Shown: positions 43,209 through 53,009, numbered from the stretch's first letter. The stretch: DNA of 64,000 bases from Kordiimonadaceae bacterium UBA4441 (GCA_002390425.1 DGPL01000045.1:44534-108533), one strand, 5' to 3'. Notes: generated by a model from the letters alone, not told the origin. Numbers and translations: made by a program.

Positions 43209-44000
43209 TTACGGATTATCAATTTTTTGCCAAATATTTTTAATCCAGGGCACGGCGTGACCAATAGATTCAGGAAGTAAGTTTTCCTGATGATGTGTAA
43301 TGACAAAAAGTTCATGGAAGGTGACGTCTTTGCCTTCTGATTTCAGCTTTTTTACATATTCAATGGTCGGCGCGATATCAATTAAACCATCCACATGTGA
43401 ATGCATGATATAAAGCGGGATTTTCCAATCTGTATCTAATAATTTACCGTCTTCTCTAAATTTATTCATGTCCGCAGACATTCCCGCAATCGGGAAAGCA
43501 CCAGCAAAACGATCTTGAAATTTGGAGGCCCAATCCCATGTACCAAATGCACCCATACTATATCCGGTCACTATGGTTTTACGTTCATCAATATTATATG
43601 TCGCATTTATACTATCCCAAAGACGCAATAATGCTGCTTCATTTTCGGGGCTTTGCCAATTTCCACTTACAGAATCAGCTGCCAAAAATATCGCGCCTAA
43701 CGGCTTAAATGCCTGTTGATAAATTTTATTAAAAAAGCCTTCGGTCCAATAGGGCTCTGGCCTATTATCACCGCCCATTCCCCCGAACCCATAATGAAGC
43801 CCCAATATCATTGGCACGGCTTTGCTGCCATCATAACCTTCCGGGATATCTATAACATAACGCTGCAATGTTCCGTCGGGATGAGTGATTTCCATTTTAT
43901 GAAAACCTGGTCCCATTTCTTTAATGTCCAGTTCTTGTGCTGTGGCAACACTATTCAGAATACTGAAAAGGCTAATGATGAATAAAAGATTTTTTTTCAC
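43209..44000 (-). CDS. secreted alpha/beta hydrolase (esterase/phospholipase-like)
   Basis: 263 residues. Signal peptide LLFIISLFSILNSVATAQ. The nucleophile elbow GYSMGAFGTWDW, preceded by a sheet with VPMILGLHYGFGGMGG (oxyanion region), and a likely Asp/His pair in HSHVDGLIDI and FVITHHQE. It belongs with the PHB-depolymerase/carboxylesterase-like exported hydrolases; the substrate is unknown. First gene of a three-gene operon with TauE/SafE and D-cysteine desulfhydrase; divergent from LysE, 110 bp apart. Confidence 0.83.
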   Translation of the reverse strand: MKKNLLFIISLFSILNSVATAQELDIKEMGPGFHKMEITHPDGTLQRYVIDIPEGYDGSKAVPMILGLHYGFGGMGGDNRPEPYWTEGFFNKIYQQAFKPLGAIFLAADSVSGNWQSPENEAALLRLWDSINATYNIDERKTIVTGYSMGAFGTWDWASKFQDRFAGAFPIAGMSADMNKFREDGKLLDTDWKIPLYIMHSHVDGLIDIAPTIEYVKKLKSEGKDVTFHELFVITHHQENLLPESIGHAVPWIKNIWQKIDNP

Positions 44001-44110
44001 AGAGATGCTCCCTTAATTTTTTATGAGAATGACATATCAGCTTGAAAACTGCAAGCTAGGGCTTGCTTTCATTTTAAAGCTAATTATGCTTGCTTAATTA
44101 AGGAGAAGTA

Positions 44111-44743
44111 ATGTTACCTTTTGATTTATTAACCGCATTCTTTATTACATCAATATTGCTAGGGATAACGCCGGGACCAGATAATATTTTTGTCTTAACA
44201 CAATCCGCCGTGTCAGGAACACGTGCAGGGATCGCAGTTACTTTTGGTCTTTTAATGGGCATTTTTTGTCATACGGTCGCCGTTGCATTTGGTATTGCTG
44301 TTATTTTCCAAACATCCCCTCTTGCCTTTACGATCCTTAAAATATTTGGCGTCGGATATCTGCTGTATTTAGCATGGGGTGCGTTTAAAGCAGGTAATGC
44401 TAAAATCAAAGGAAAGGATTTAAGTAATCTAAGCTCCTTTAAACTCTTTAGACGTGGTATTCTGATGAACATTAGTAATCCAAAAATTGCTATTTTCTTC
44501 CTAGCTTTTCTTCCACAATTTGCTGACCCTGAACTAGGCTCAGTTCCTATGCAAATACTTTTGCTTGGCTCTATTTTTAATTTTGCCACATTACTCGTTT
44601 TTATTAGTATTTGTTTTTTAGCTGGCAGTATTGGCGACTATTTAAAATCATCCAACCGGGCACAAATTATTTTAAACCGAATAGCCGGCACCGTTTTTGT
44701 CGGTCTTGCCCTTAAGCTCGCACTTACCGATAACAATTCGTAA
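44111..44743 (+). CDS. LysE/RhtB-family amino acid exporter
   Basis: 210 residues with about six hydrophobic segments. N-terminal ITSILLGITPGPDNIFVLTQSA is the LysE family signature, with RRGILMNISNPKIAIFFLAFLPQF in the middle. These inner-membrane proteins export amino acids or derivatives by antiport. SD AAGGAG lies upstream. Alone on its strand between divergent esterase operon and the Usp gene. Confidence 0.93.
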   Translation: MLPFDLLTAFFITSILLGITPGPDNIFVLTQSAVSGTRAGIAVTFGLLMGIFCHTVAVAFGIAVIFQTSPLAFTILKIFGVGYLLYLAWGAFKAGNAKIKGKDLSNLSSFKLFRRGILMNISNPKIAIFFLAFLPQFADPELGSVPMQILLLGSIFNFATLLVFISICFLAGSIGDYLKSSNRAQIILNRIAGTVFVGLALKLALTDNNS

Positions 44744-44851
44744 CTTTAGAGAAGAAATCGGTATAAGTTTAACCTAAGTCAAATAAATTTCCTGCCCCAT
44801 CTCTATATTGCACTTATCTGACATTTTATTACTCAGGAAAGGAAAATTATT

Positions 44852-45667
44852 ATGTCTAATGATCTAAAATTAAAAAATGTAGTGGTGGCAATCGACCCCT
44901 TGGAAAGCAATCAATATTCATTAAAACGCGCCCTAAAAATGAATGATGTCCTTGATGGTGGCATTAATATTCATCTGTTTATCTCGCTTGAAATGGATAA
45001 GCTTCATAAAATGCATGATACCTTTGAATTATCATGTGATGGCGAATGGTTTAACGAACTTGTCAAACCGATGGTTGACGCTGGAATTGATTATACTTCC
45101 GAAGTCATTTGGACAGATGCATGGCATCGTTCAATCGCTGAAACATGTAAAAAATATGATGCCGACCTTGTTATTATTTCCGATTTTGCAACAGAAGATG
45201 GCCGTACGGATCTAACACCATCAAAATGGTCTTTATTACGTGCATCAGTTTGTCCAGTTTTGATCGTTCACCCACAATCAACTTTAACCCGTAATACAAT
45301 TCTTTCTGCCGTTAACATGCAAACTGATAATCCACGTTATGTTGAATTTAACGAAAAAATTCTTAACTATAGTGAACTACTTGCCACAAAATATGGTGCA
45401 GAAAAGCATGTTGTAAATGGATATGAAGATGGTATGGAATATCCGGACCGTGCAAAATTATTACGTGACACAAATACAAAACAAGAAAATCTTCACATTA
45501 AACAAGGTGGCCCACGCGCCATCATTTCAGAAGTGGCGACTGAAATTGAGGCCGACATCGTTGTTATCGGTACACTTGCACGAAGCGGAATTATGGCCGC
45601 CATGCGCGGAAATAAAAGTGAACGTATTATCCGCGAATTAAAATGTGATGTTATGGTTCTTAACTAA
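44852..45667 (+). CDS. tandem universal stress protein (UspE-like)
   Basis: 271 residues with two Usp domains. Domain 1 (about 1-145) starts KNVVVAIDPLESNQYSLKRAL; domain 2 ends in the ATP-binding motif VVIGTLARSGIMAAMRGNKSERII, which keeps the G-x2-G-x9-G-(N/S) pattern. Domain 1 lacks a clear glycine loop, as in UspE where one half is degenerate. Soluble stress protein, likely nucleotide-binding. Monocistronic: own 108-bp upstream gap and a terminator directly after. Confidence 0.9.
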   Translation: MSNDLKLKNVVVAIDPLESNQYSLKRALKMNDVLDGGINIHLFISLEMDKLHKMHDTFELSCDGEWFNELVKPMVDAGIDYTSEVIWTDAWHRSIAETCKKYDADLVIISDFATEDGRTDLTPSKWSLLRASVCPVLIVHPQSTLTRNTILSAVNMQTDNPRYVEFNEKILNYSELLATKYGAEKHVVNGYEDGMEYPDRAKLLRDTNTKQENLHIKQGGPRAIISEVATEIEADIVVIGTLARSGIMAAMRGNKSERIIRELKCDVMVLN

Positions 45668-45692
45668 TCACGACCACATTTAATAACCTTTG

Positions 45693-45720
45693 AAAGGGAC
45701 CTTTTACAGGTCCCTTTTTT
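45693..45720 (+). terminator. rho-independent terminator after the Usp gene
   Basis: 9-bp perfect stem (45693-45701 with 45709-45717), 7-base loop TTTTACA, followed by T-run to 45720. Confidence 0.9.
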
Positions 45721-45755
45721 CGTGCTAGCATCCTATAAAAAGGGAAATAATTCAT

Positions 45756-47084
45756 TTGAAAATAGCGCAGATATTAAAATTTTTAATACCGTCTTCAATC
45801 GGTGTTTTACTTTTCTTGTTTCCGGTTACATATGAAGGAAACACGACCATCTTTTTGGCGGTGATTACTAGTATTATTCGCGCACCATTTGAAGGTTTTA
45901 TTTTAGAGATTATCGTCAGTGTGGTTATATTATCCGCAATCGCCAGTGGTATTTATCAAATTTTTAAGCCAGATTGGGAACAACGATTTAAATCGCTCTC
46001 TATCATTTGCAAAACAAGCTTTCCTTGGTTTTTAATAAGATTACTCGGCGCGAGCTTTGCGGTTATGGTTTATTTCCAAGTAGGGCCAGAATTCATATGG
46101 GGTCAAGAAACGGGTTTTACGGTTTTTACAGAAATTGGAGCAACCATATTTTTTATTGTTACTGTCGCCTGTTTCTTAATGCCGTTCTTAACAGAATTCG
46201 GCTTTATGGAATTTATTGGAACGATTGTCAGTCGCCCTTTCGGTCTATTATTTAAATTACCGGGACGGTCCGCCATTGATGCCTTGGCCTCCTTTTTAAC
46301 TTCATCAAACGTTGGTCTCTTAATTACAATTGGTCAGTATGAAAAGGGATATTATACGGCACGGCAAGCCGCCGCAGTTGCAACCAATTTTTCGGTTGTT
46401 TCGGTTTCTTTTAGCTTTCTCATTGCAACCGTTTCCGGTATCGAGCATTTATTCATAAATTGGTATCTTTCCATATTCATTGCTTGCATGATCTGCACCT
46501 TTATACTCGTTCGAATACCCCCAATAAGCCAACTAAAAGACAATTACAATGGCAGTAAAAATCACAGTGAAACTGAATCCCATCAAGGGCCGATGTTTAA
46601 AACGGCCATTTATTGCGCCGTAGCAAGGGCAGAGAAAGCGCCGCCTCCTGTTATGATCCTCAAAAACAGCTGGTACAGTGCCATAAGTGTTATTTTTGGT
46701 GTGTTGGCCCCCTCAATGGCCATCGGAACATTAACGATCATTCTGCTTAATCATACACCCATTTTTAATATTCTCAGCACCCCCATATATTTCATTTTAG
46801 AATTAATAAATTTCCCCGAAGCCAGCAAAGCAGCCCCCGGCCTGATCATTGGGTTTCTTGATCAATTTATGCCGGCAATCGTTGCCTCAAATATTGAAAA
46901 TGAGCTCGTTAAATTTGTATTGGCAGGATTAGGGGTAACACAGTTGATTTATATGTCTGAAGTCGGGTTGATTATTTTGCGGTCCTCAATTCCATTAAAT
47001 TTTATACAGCTCTTTGTCATTTTCTTGTTAAGATCAATTATTTCATTTCCGGTGCTCTTAATTGCTGGCATGATTATTATTTGA
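45756..47084 (+). CDS. YjiH-like nucleoside-recognition (Gate) domain membrane protein
   Basis: 442 residues with about nine to ten hydrophobic helices. Start is a TTG at 45756 with AAAGGGA upstream; no ATG fits better. Features: KFLIPSSIGVLLFLFPVTYEG at the N-terminus, the Gate domain stretch FLTEFGFMEFIGTIVSRPFGLLFKLPGRSAIDALASFLTSSNVGL, and GIEHLFINWYLSIFIACMI. This matches the YjiH/nucleoside-recognition family, related to concentrative nucleoside carriers; transport substrate is unproven. Ten bases before a 2OG-Fe(II) oxygenase gene, so the two are a likely operon. Confidence 0.83.
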   Translation: MKIAQILKFLIPSSIGVLLFLFPVTYEGNTTIFLAVITSIIRAPFEGFILEIIVSVVILSAIASGIYQIFKPDWEQRFKSLSIICKTSFPWFLIRLLGASFAVMVYFQVGPEFIWGQETGFTVFTEIGATIFFIVTVACFLMPFLTEFGFMEFIGTIVSRPFGLLFKLPGRSAIDALASFLTSSNVGLLITIGQYEKGYYTARQAAAVATNFSVVSVSFSFLIATVSGIEHLFINWYLSIFIACMICTFILVRIPPISQLKDNYNGSKNHSETESHQGPMFKTAIYCAVARAEKAPPPVMILKNSWYSAISVIFGVLAPSMAIGTLTIILLNHTPIFNILSTPIYFILELINFPEASKAAPGLIIGFLDQFMPAIVASNIENELVKFVLAGLGVTQLIYMSEVGLIILRSSIPLNFIQLFVIFLLRSIISFPVLLIAGMIII

Positions 47085-47094
47085 GGACGAAAAT

Positions 47095-47874
47095 ATGCAC
47101 CTAAAAGATATTATTGATTTTTCTTCCCATCCCATTAATGACGTTTCTTATCAAAAGACGTGTAAAAAACTTCTTGATGAAAAAGGTGCACTTGTCCTGC
47201 AGAATTTTTTAACCCCTATGACAATTGAACGTATAAAAAAGGAAGGCGAAGACAATCAATATCTCGCATATTATTGCGCAGATGACCATAACGTGTACTT
47301 GACCGATAAGGATCCGTCATATCCCGAAGATCATCCAAGAAATAAACTGATAAGTTCATCAAAAGGATGTATTCAGGATGATCAAATTCCTTTGCATTCA
47401 CCACTACGCACAATTTATGATGCAAAAATTTTCAGAGATTTTTTATGCAACGTGCTGGGCGAAAAGGGGCTTTACGATTATGCTGATAGTCTGTCATCAA
47501 TAAATCTTCATTATGCTGAAGAAGGAAAAGAACTTGGTTGGCATTTCGACAATTCATCTTTCGCGACGACAATTTTAATCCAAAAACCTGAAGGTGGTGG
47601 CATCTTTGAATATGTAGAAAATATGCGTGATGCAGATAACGGCGAAATGAATTTTGAAGGTGTTGAAAAAGTATTGAACGGAAAGACACCCGTTAAAACA
47701 TTAAGCATGCCAGAAGGTACTTTAGTATTATTCAGAGGGCGTAATGCCATCCACCGCGTGACCCCCACCATTGGAGAAACGACAAGAATGCTTGTCGTTT
47801 TCGCCTATAATTCTGAACCTGGCATTGCCATATCACCAGAAGCCAGCATGACCTTTTATGGTAGAGTAGGGTAA
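47095..47874 (+). CDS. 2-oxoglutarate/Fe(II) dioxygenase-family protein (HalD/BesD-like fold)
   Basis: 259 residues. Fe(II) ligands are visible as HxD in ELGWHFDNSSFATTILIQ and a distal His in GRNAIHRVTPTIGETTRMLVVFAY, the Arg after it binding 2-oxoglutarate. The overall pattern (DEKGALVLQNFL N-terminal, WHFDNSxF, RxAIHRVTP) resembles the HalD/BesD group that acts on free amino acids. In halogenases the HxD aspartate is replaced by Gly; here Asp is present, so hydroxylation is more likely than chlorination. The substrate is unknown. SD GAGGA. Ten bases after a transporter-like gene. Confidence 0.8.
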   Translation: MHLKDIIDFSSHPINDVSYQKTCKKLLDEKGALVLQNFLTPMTIERIKKEGEDNQYLAYYCADDHNVYLTDKDPSYPEDHPRNKLISSSKGCIQDDQIPLHSPLRTIYDAKIFRDFLCNVLGEKGLYDYADSLSSINLHYAEEGKELGWHFDNSSFATTILIQKPEGGGIFEYVENMRDADNGEMNFEGVEKVLNGKTPVKTLSMPEGTLVLFRGRNAIHRVTPTIGETTRMLVVFAYNSEPGIAISPEASMTFYGRVG

Positions 47875-47884
47875 ACCCTACTCT
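47863..47884. terminator. hairpin over the convergent stop codons
   Basis: 9-bp inverted repeat (47863-47871, AGAGTAGGG, with 47876-47884) around TAAA. The plus-strand stop TAA is the loop and the minus-strand stop TAG is in the right arm. No T-run follows, so termination is possible but not assured. Confidence 0.45.
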
Positions 47885-50091
47885 TCACCAGGGTGATAGC
47901 TACGAACTGCGTTTGCTTTTACATCATCTAAATAAAGCCAAGCTGGTTTATATTGTTTCTGGGCGAGCATAGCGGCCTGATCCATATTATTTGGCGAACT
48001 TGGGTCTGCACTTGCGCCAAATACATGGATCGATTTCGAACGCGTACGTTCATTGTCATCCGTTGGAAATGCGACAATAGCCGTATAGCTGTTCCCGCCT
48101 GTTTTATACCGTTTCTTAAGCCCATCGCGGCGCCCGTTAAAGGTAATCTGACTGCCACCTGACCATCCAGGAACTCCAGGTGTCGCAATACTTTCAGCAT
48201 CATCATCAAAAATTGGATTACCTGCATCATCCAGTGGTGGGCGCTGCGCTCTATTCATCTCACCCCATGCCACTTGCCATGATCCGTAATCTTCAACCAA
48301 GCGATCTACGGCACGCTCAAGAAAATCAATAACTTCCTCATCACTAAATTCGGCGCCTCGCTCTTTCGAACGATACATTCCTTCAAACCAATCCACATAA
48401 ATTGTCGGTTCAACGCTTTCCAATGTTGCAACACCATCCCATGCATTTAGCAATTCAATCACAGGGGCTAATTTCGCGGCACGCTCAGAATTGGACGAAG
48501 AGGTAGAGGCATATGCATCATTAATAATTGGTTTTGAAACATTCCATTCGACCATGGTCGTATCCAAACTCTCAAATTCCCATGTGGCAAAATCAAATTT
48601 TTCATGTTTATTAAGAATTCGTCTCGCGTTTCTGCTTCTGGCGTTATCACCCTCACGCACCATATAAGTCGGGTAATTTTCTTCTTTGGCATCACTTTCA
48701 GACATACTAACACCGAACGGAGTGGTATTGGTATTTTGTATCATATAAGACACAGGGTTTTTAACTTGTGGTAAATCAGTAAGTGAATGATACCCTTTCC
48801 AGTCCGTGTCAGGATTGCTTCCATCAACGGCCGTATTCCAATCAAAGCCTTCATTACGAATGGGTACAGATCCATTATAAATATACCAAATGTTACCTCC
48901 ACGGTCCGCATAAATTATATTGCCGAAATTCATACGTTGTGGTTCGATCGCTTTGGTGAATTCTTCAACATTACTGGAGCGTTGCATATTATACCATTGA
49001 TCAAGCCATCCCGGTTGATCAAAAGTTGCAAACATCCCTGATAAATATTTTCCTTCTCTCATTGCAACCACCGCACCATGATGGGTTTTGCGGAATTTAA
49101 CTTTACGGGGGCCCGCATCTTTTACGATGATTACCCCTTCCCATTCAACTGCTTCGCGTGTTGCATCACCATAGGTATAGTTAAGTGGATTTTCAGGGTC
49201 ATCAAAATGCTCAATCCAGCTGTCCTCTTGGTTACTATAATTATCTGTGCTCATCCATCCAAGGTTTTCAGCAAATCCAATATACGGCAAAGGATATCCA
49301 AAACGAGCATAACCGGTAAAATTCCAACCTTCGTCAGAAAGCATATGTGCTTCATACGTTTGACCGATACCAAATGCGGGTAAATGAGGGTTAATAAAAA
49401 GGAAGGACCCTGTCGCATCAATTTTTGATCCGTTCGCTGCCCAAGCATTAGAACCAAATTCCTTGCGGTCTTCGGGATCAATCTCAGGATAATCAACTTG
49501 CGCCATTTGAAGTGCCGTGCCGTTAATCGCTTCAAAAGCAGCTGTGCGTTCCTCAGTTGTAAAACGCAATCGGCTTAAAAACCCGCCTAAATAATACCAG
49601 CGCCGGATAAGGGCTAATGAATACCATGGCTCAATATGATTAAGTAATCTTGTTTCAAGTTCCGGATGGGTTTCCATATAATAATTAATACCTGCTGCAT
49701 AACCATCAAGAAGCGCTTTAATTTCAGGTGCCGCATTATCATAATCACGTTTCGAAAGTTCGTTATTCTCAAAACTATGAACTACCCAGTCCGCTAATAC
49801 TGCATCTTCGCCTAGAATTTCAGAGAGCCTACCTGTGCCCATAATAAACCCTAATTCTAACTGTCCGAAATTATCTTCGGCTTGCGCATATCCCATTCCA
49901 AATGCGGCATCACCATCCGTTTTTCCGTGTATATGGGGCACGCCCCATTCATCACGATAAATGGTAATATTCTGTGATTGATGTGAAATTTCCATATTCT
50001 CAGCAGGCGCGTCTGATGTCTGTTCAGAACCACATGACATTAGAAATACAGAAATAATTAATACAAATACGAACTTTAAACGGGTAGGCAT
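47878..50091 (-). CDS. penicillin acylase-family lipoprotein
   Basis: 737 residues. Lipoprotein signal FVLIISVFLMSC with Cys20. Alpha-chain region starts ITIYRDEWGVPHIHGKTDGDAAFGMGYAQAEDNF. The Ntn nucleophile is Ser214 in EFGSNAWAANGSKI, where the precursor would be cut to expose Ser. Later LGWMSTDNYSNQEDSW and PGVPGWSGGSQITF. The family includes penicillin G acylase, aculeacin acylase and AHL acylases; beta-lactam, lipopeptide or homoserine-lactone cleavage are all possible, and the lipid anchor keeps it at the envelope. Convergent with the dioxygenase gene. Confidence 0.9.
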   Translation of the reverse strand: MPTRLKFVFVLIISVFLMSCGSEQTSDAPAENMEISHQSQNITIYRDEWGVPHIHGKTDGDAAFGMGYAQAEDNFGQLELGFIMGTGRLSEILGEDAVLADWVVHSFENNELSKRDYDNAAPEIKALLDGYAAGINYYMETHPELETRLLNHIEPWYSLALIRRWYYLGGFLSRLRFTTEERTAAFEAINGTALQMAQVDYPEIDPEDRKEFGSNAWAANGSKIDATGSFLFINPHLPAFGIGQTYEAHMLSDEGWNFTGYARFGYPLPYIGFAENLGWMSTDNYSNQEDSWIEHFDDPENPLNYTYGDATREAVEWEGVIIVKDAGPRKVKFRKTHHGAVVAMREGKYLSGMFATFDQPGWLDQWYNMQRSSNVEEFTKAIEPQRMNFGNIIYADRGGNIWYIYNGSVPIRNEGFDWNTAVDGSNPDTDWKGYHSLTDLPQVKNPVSYMIQNTNTTPFGVSMSESDAKEENYPTYMVREGDNARSRNARRILNKHEKFDFATWEFESLDTTMVEWNVSKPIINDAYASTSSSNSERAAKLAPVIELLNAWDGVATLESVEPTIYVDWFEGMYRSKERGAEFSDEEVIDFLERAVDRLVEDYGSWQVAWGEMNRAQRPPLDDAGNPIFDDDAESIATPGVPGWSGGSQITFNGRRDGLKKRYKTGGNSYTAIVAFPTDDNERTRSKSIHVFGASADPSSPNNMDQAAMLAQKQYKPAWLYLDDVKANAVRSYHPGEE

Positions 50092-50181
50092 AGTCAGTCC
50101 CCTAGTATTGAAATAAATATTGAAAAAAGAAGTTTACCTTTTTTACTCTTTATTTCAAACCGAAAAGAAATCAACTATTTG

Positions 50182-51147
50182 TTATTTTAATGCTTTTTTC
50201 TTTGCAATTTTTTTAACTAAATTTTGTGGAACGCCCGGGTGGCTCCATGGACAAACAGCAAGACATATACCGCATCCCGTATTTTCATTAAAATAAGGAA
50301 GACATTTATCAAAATCCACATACCATTTTTCGACCCCACGTACCATTTTCTTATCTGATTGTATTGCTTCTGGCGGACAAGCTTTTTCACATGCTTTACA
50401 ATTCAAACAAAAATCATCAACGCCAAAAACATCCAGACTATCATAATTGAGCGGCATGTCGGTTACCAATGCACCAAGCCGCATCACAGATCCATTTTCA
50501 CGATTAATCAGTGAACCATGTTTTCCAAGTTCGCCAAGTCCACTTTCAATGGCTGGGGGAATAAGCAAAATCGGTACATTATTTGATCCGCCATAGCTAA
50601 TCGCATTCCACCCTTGTTCATGAATATAATTGGCGATAGCATGGCTAACCAAATGGGCTTCACCATATTTTTTTATGACTTCAATGGCGGAGGGAACTTC
50701 AGGGGCCGTTTTTAGATTTTCAAAATCCATTGCAACGCCAATGGTTATGACCGTTTCATAGGGCACTTCAAAAGTATCAATAACCCACTCAGGTCGCATC
50801 TTGGTAATACCGATCGCAACGGCGCCGCTTTTAACACCAACCTCTTTTATCAATTTCGTCCATTCGGTTGAAGTTTTTTCGACTTTCTCATCCGAAATGG
50901 GTTCAACTATTGTTTCTCGGATACGGTCTGTTTCCATTTGTGTTTTATAAAGATCTTCATCACGCGGTGCGTGATCCACAAAAAACTGCATCAATGGACC
51001 AAAGGGGGTCAAGTCTGGCGTTTGCCAGTATATGGGGGAAGGGCGGCGCACTTTTGTCTCGCCAAGACCATTAAGATCATTTCCTGAAACATCTGGCCAT
51101 AATGCCATCTGTTCTTCACTGGGTATAAACTTTTCTTTTTTCCGCAA
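50182..51147 (-). CDS. reductive dehalogenase-like protein with two 4Fe-4S clusters, soluble
   Basis: 321 residues from TTG at 51147 (AGGAG seven bases upstream). The C-terminal ~75 residues have FCLNCKACEKACPPEAI and CLPYFNENTGCGICLAVCPWSHP, two ferredoxin-type clusters placed as in the reductive dehalogenase/QueG group. The preceding part GELGKHGSLINRENGSVMRLGALVTDMPL matches the cobalamin-binding core of that group. There is no Tat signal and no membrane anchor gene nearby, so it is not a typical respiratory RdhA; catabolic or other corrinoid reductase roles are possible. It lacks the C-terminal repeats of epoxyqueuosine reductase. Confidence 0.78.
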   Translation of the reverse strand: MRKKEKFIPSEEQMALWPDVSGNDLNGLGETKVRRPSPIYWQTPDLTPFGPLMQFFVDHAPRDEDLYKTQMETDRIRETIVEPISDEKVEKTSTEWTKLIKEVGVKSGAVAIGITKMRPEWVIDTFEVPYETVITIGVAMDFENLKTAPEVPSAIEVIKKYGEAHLVSHAIANYIHEQGWNAISYGGSNNVPILLIPPAIESGLGELGKHGSLINRENGSVMRLGALVTDMPLNYDSLDVFGVDDFCLNCKACEKACPPEAIQSDKKMVRGVEKWYVDFDKCLPYFNENTGCGICLAVCPWSHPGVPQNLVKKIAKKKALK

Positions 51148-51243
51148 ACTGTCGCTCCTAGAGAGCTAAGCTTACTTTTAATTTTATTTTTTTTCAAGTT
51201 GTATGAAGGGCATGTCATCCATGCCCTTCAACAATTGCAACAC

Positions 51244-52030
51244 TTAAAAATTAACTCTAAAACCAACATTGAATAAGTGTGCGACATTTTCAACTTCTAA
51301 AGAACCCGGTAGAAGGGTTAGATCGAGGTTAACCTTATCACGGGCAAAATATCTATAATCAACAAATATAACCATATCTTCTGTGATATTATAAGTTGCG
51401 CCGACAATACCTTGGTAGGCAAACCCACCATTACCAGCATCCGCAATAGCAACAGCAGATGGTGAAAACTCAATATTCGTATCTACATAACCAACACCGA
51501 CACCAATGTAAGGTAAGAACTGCTCACCAGCCATAAAGTCATAATAACCGTTGACCATAAATGCTAGTGTTCCATTTGACCCTTGGCCATCAGCAACAAT
51601 AGTAGATACATTAGCGCCAAGGTTAGCAGAACCCGTAATTAAAACGCCAGCGTCTTCCGTGCCAATAGCGCCACCACCAACAGCAACATTGCTATGGGAT
51701 GAGATGGAATTTCTGATGTAACGTACTTCAGCTTCACCACGAAAACCATTTCCATATGAATAACCAGCAGCAACACCGAAGTTATAACCATTTTTAAACA
51801 TGGTATCCCAAGATAGTGATGTACCAGATGCTAATACTGTACCACCTGGAATAGTTGTACCTGTTCCAGTTGTGAAGGCAGAATTAAGTGCGCCCTCATT
51901 TGATTAGGATTGTAATGAAGAAAGACCCCCTGAAACTGATGCATATCCTCTCGCTTCTTGAGCAGATGCTGCGCTAGAAATAAGTAAGGTCCCCGAATAA
52001 TGATAGTGTAATTGTTTTTGTAAATTTCAT
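51244..52030 (-). pseudogene. outer-membrane beta-barrel protein, broken by frameshift and stop
   Basis: The ATG at 52030 (GGAGAAG upstream) opens MKFTKTITLSLFG, but a run of four G (complement of 51991-51994) shifts the frame. In the next frame the signal peptide continues TLLISSAASAQ and the mature sequence begins EARGYASVSGGLSSLQS, then meets an in-frame TAA at 51904-51906. It resumes SNEGALNSAFTTGTG and runs to the end at 51244. The intact stretch from 51801 is the usual 185-residue barrel (AEVRYIRNSIS, LPYIGVGVGYVD, ending VGFRVNF), OmpW/opacity-like. One extra G plus one nonsense codon would explain it; a sequencing error is possible for the first but less so for the second. Confidence 0.7.
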
Positions 52031-52102
52031 GATCTTCTCCTTTAATGATCACGCTCTTTACGCCGCAACATTAAAAATGGATCACTTAAATATATTAAAT
52101 TA

Positions 52103-52982
52103 TTATTTTCTTACTCTATCTATTGCTGCCTTCATCACCGGATCCCAAAATGTATACCCATGTTGATTTAAATGCATTCCGTCCTCTAAGAATATCTCAG
52201 ATTTAAGCTTACCATTTTCATCCATCATAGGAGATGTAATATCCACATAATGTAGGTTTGATTTGCTCTCGCTATATTCAATTAATTGCTGATTGGTGAT
52301 CATTTTATTTTTTCTAACGTCCGCTCCAAGTATATCATCTATCAATGTCGGTTTCATCGACATTAAGAGAATAGGAATATCATAAAAAATCCTGCTCAAC
52401 ACGGTTGATTAACTCTTTAAAAGCGTTGACGGAAAATTCAGGCGATTTGCCGTTTTCAACATCAATATCACAATAAATAACCATCATTGACGGGTTATGT
52501 TTTTTGATAACATCGTCATAATAATGAATAACTTCAGGAAGACTAGCGCCACCAAAACCACGGTTGGTAATAGGATATCCGGGAAATGAATTCGCCGTTT
52601 CCCAAAACACAATACTTGAACTACCTACAAATAAAATTGGATTTTTTAGTAGCTGATTACGCGCATCAAAACGGCGATAATTTTCAATTGTTTTTTCGAA
52701 ACGATCTATTTTAATTTCACGGTTACGAATAAATTTTTCTTGAGCTTTATGATAAAGCGACATTGTATCTTTATGTTTGTCCGGATGGTCATTGTAATCA
52801 ACTTTATTGGCCATCCAGTATCCAAATGAATATTTATAAAATTCTGCTGTTTTATCGCTATCCGCATCTGCCTCTAAGGCTTCTTCTACATATTGGTGAT
52901 ATTCTTCAAGCGTTTCTGGTACCTGTGCGCTAGCTGAACATATGAAGCTAAAGCATAATAAAAAGAAACCTTTTTTATACAT
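52103..52982 (-). pseudogene. secreted SGNH/GDSL hydrolase, frameshifted
   Basis: The first part (52982 to about 52390) has signal peptide KKGFFLLCFSFICSASAQ, the nucleophile block PILFVGSSSIVFW, and NRGFGGASLPEV. The second part (about 52389 to 52103), in another frame, gives YDIPILLMSMKP and the catalytic DGMHLNQHGY near the C-terminus. The switch is at a run of six T (complement of 52384-52389): with five T the protein reads straight through as EQDFYDIPILL. So the complete enzyme (~290 residues, esterase/acetylxylan-type) is one base out of frame. All catalytic residues remain, so either a recent lesion or an error. Confidence 0.78.
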
Positions 52983-53009
52983 TTGATAATCCTATGAAGT
53001 TGTAAATAA

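Noticed and set aside
52384..52389. Programmed ribosomal frameshift in the GDSL gene at a T-run
   Set aside because: A bare six-T run without a stimulatory structure or stop-codon arrangement is weak evidence; a one-base indel, real or technical, is simpler, and several neighbours show the same type of lesion.
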